Shown here: positions 5,499 through 5,581 of the stretch, piece by piece | Layout: the number at the start of each line of letters is the position of its first letter | Numbering within the stretch: position 1 is the first letter of the stretch | DNA from: JBBRUG01 sp038247995 | GTDB taxonomy: Bacteria > Chloroflexota > Chloroflexia > Chloroflexales > Chloroflexaceae | Direction: 5' to 3' | Assembly: GCA_038247995.1 (NCBI GenBank) | Contig: JBBRUG010000363.1 | Location: 1-5,581, forward strand | Length of the DNA stretch: 5,581 nucleotides | Position numbers and translations under genes: made by a program | The notes under the pieces: model-generated | Seen by the model: the letters and a program-made list of their open reading frames with translations, nothing else | Databases searched by the model: none | What the model was told of the DNA's origin: nothing

Positions 5499-5581
5499 GA
5501 AGGACGAAGGATGAACGGTGAAGGATGAACGGTGAAGGATGAACGGTGAAGGATGAACGGTGAAGGATGAACGGTGAAGGA
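5499..5581. repeat. Tandem repeat, 14-bp unit made of two heptamers (gaaggat + gaacggt)
   Basis: One gaaggac heptamer (5499-5505) precedes five exact 14-bp units gaaggatgaacggt starting at 5506, 5520, 5534, 5548 and 5562. A partial gaagga reaches the window end. Each 14-mer is two related 7-mers differing at two positions, so this is again a period-7 array, later amplified as a dimer. It lies 53 bp upstream of the isomerase start. The 53-bp spacer carries the ribosome-binding site and a weak inverted repeat (aagcat 5457-5462 / atgctt 5479-5484). I see no convincing promoter in it. Confidence 0.95.

Overview
The window holds six genes, all on the minus strand and all apparently intact. They sit in GC-rich DNA (roughly 60 % by eye). 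Between and beside them lie short tandem repeats with a period of 7 (or 7/8) bp, a different sequence at each site. This repeat style, together with the protein sequences, most resembles filamentous Chloroflexota of the class Chloroflexia (the Roseiflexus / Kouleothrix / Chloroflexus / Herpetosiphon neighbourhood). That placement is a judgement from memory, not a search.

Reading in the direction of transcription (high to low coordinates), the window starts in a tandem repeat (5499-5581). A three-gene cluster follows. It encodes a TIM-barrel sugar isomerase/epimerase-like protein (4633-5445), an alpha/beta hydrolase resembling maspardin (3788-4618) and a phosphoribulokinase-type kinase (2808-3716). 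The first two genes are 14 bp apart and the second and third 71 bp apart, so co-transcription is likely. The kinase keeps the residues expected of a ribulose-5-phosphate kinase, but no RuBisCO gene is in view.

Next comes a small heptamer repeat (2765-2785) directly upstream of a TATAAT box (2756-2761). These precede a cytoplasmic cyclophilin-type peptidyl-prolyl isomerase (2234-2719). A 117-bp gap rich in inverted repeats (2117-2233) separates it from the ABC importer permease (1301-2116). A 108-bp 'actg' repeat tract then leads to the matching lipoprotein substrate-binding protein of the NMT1/ThiY/RibY type (121-1149). The transporter's ATPase is not in the window. The window ends inside another heptamer tract (1-105).

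The functions are ordinary: a small-molecule importer, a folding helper and a sugar-phosphate cluster. I see no mobile element, CRISPR array, tRNA or rRNA. The unusual content lies between the genes: four unrelated period-7 repeats, one of them over the -35 region of a promoter, and an inverted-repeat region with two mutually exclusive pairings ahead of the transporter. No stretch over 300 bp lacks a gene.
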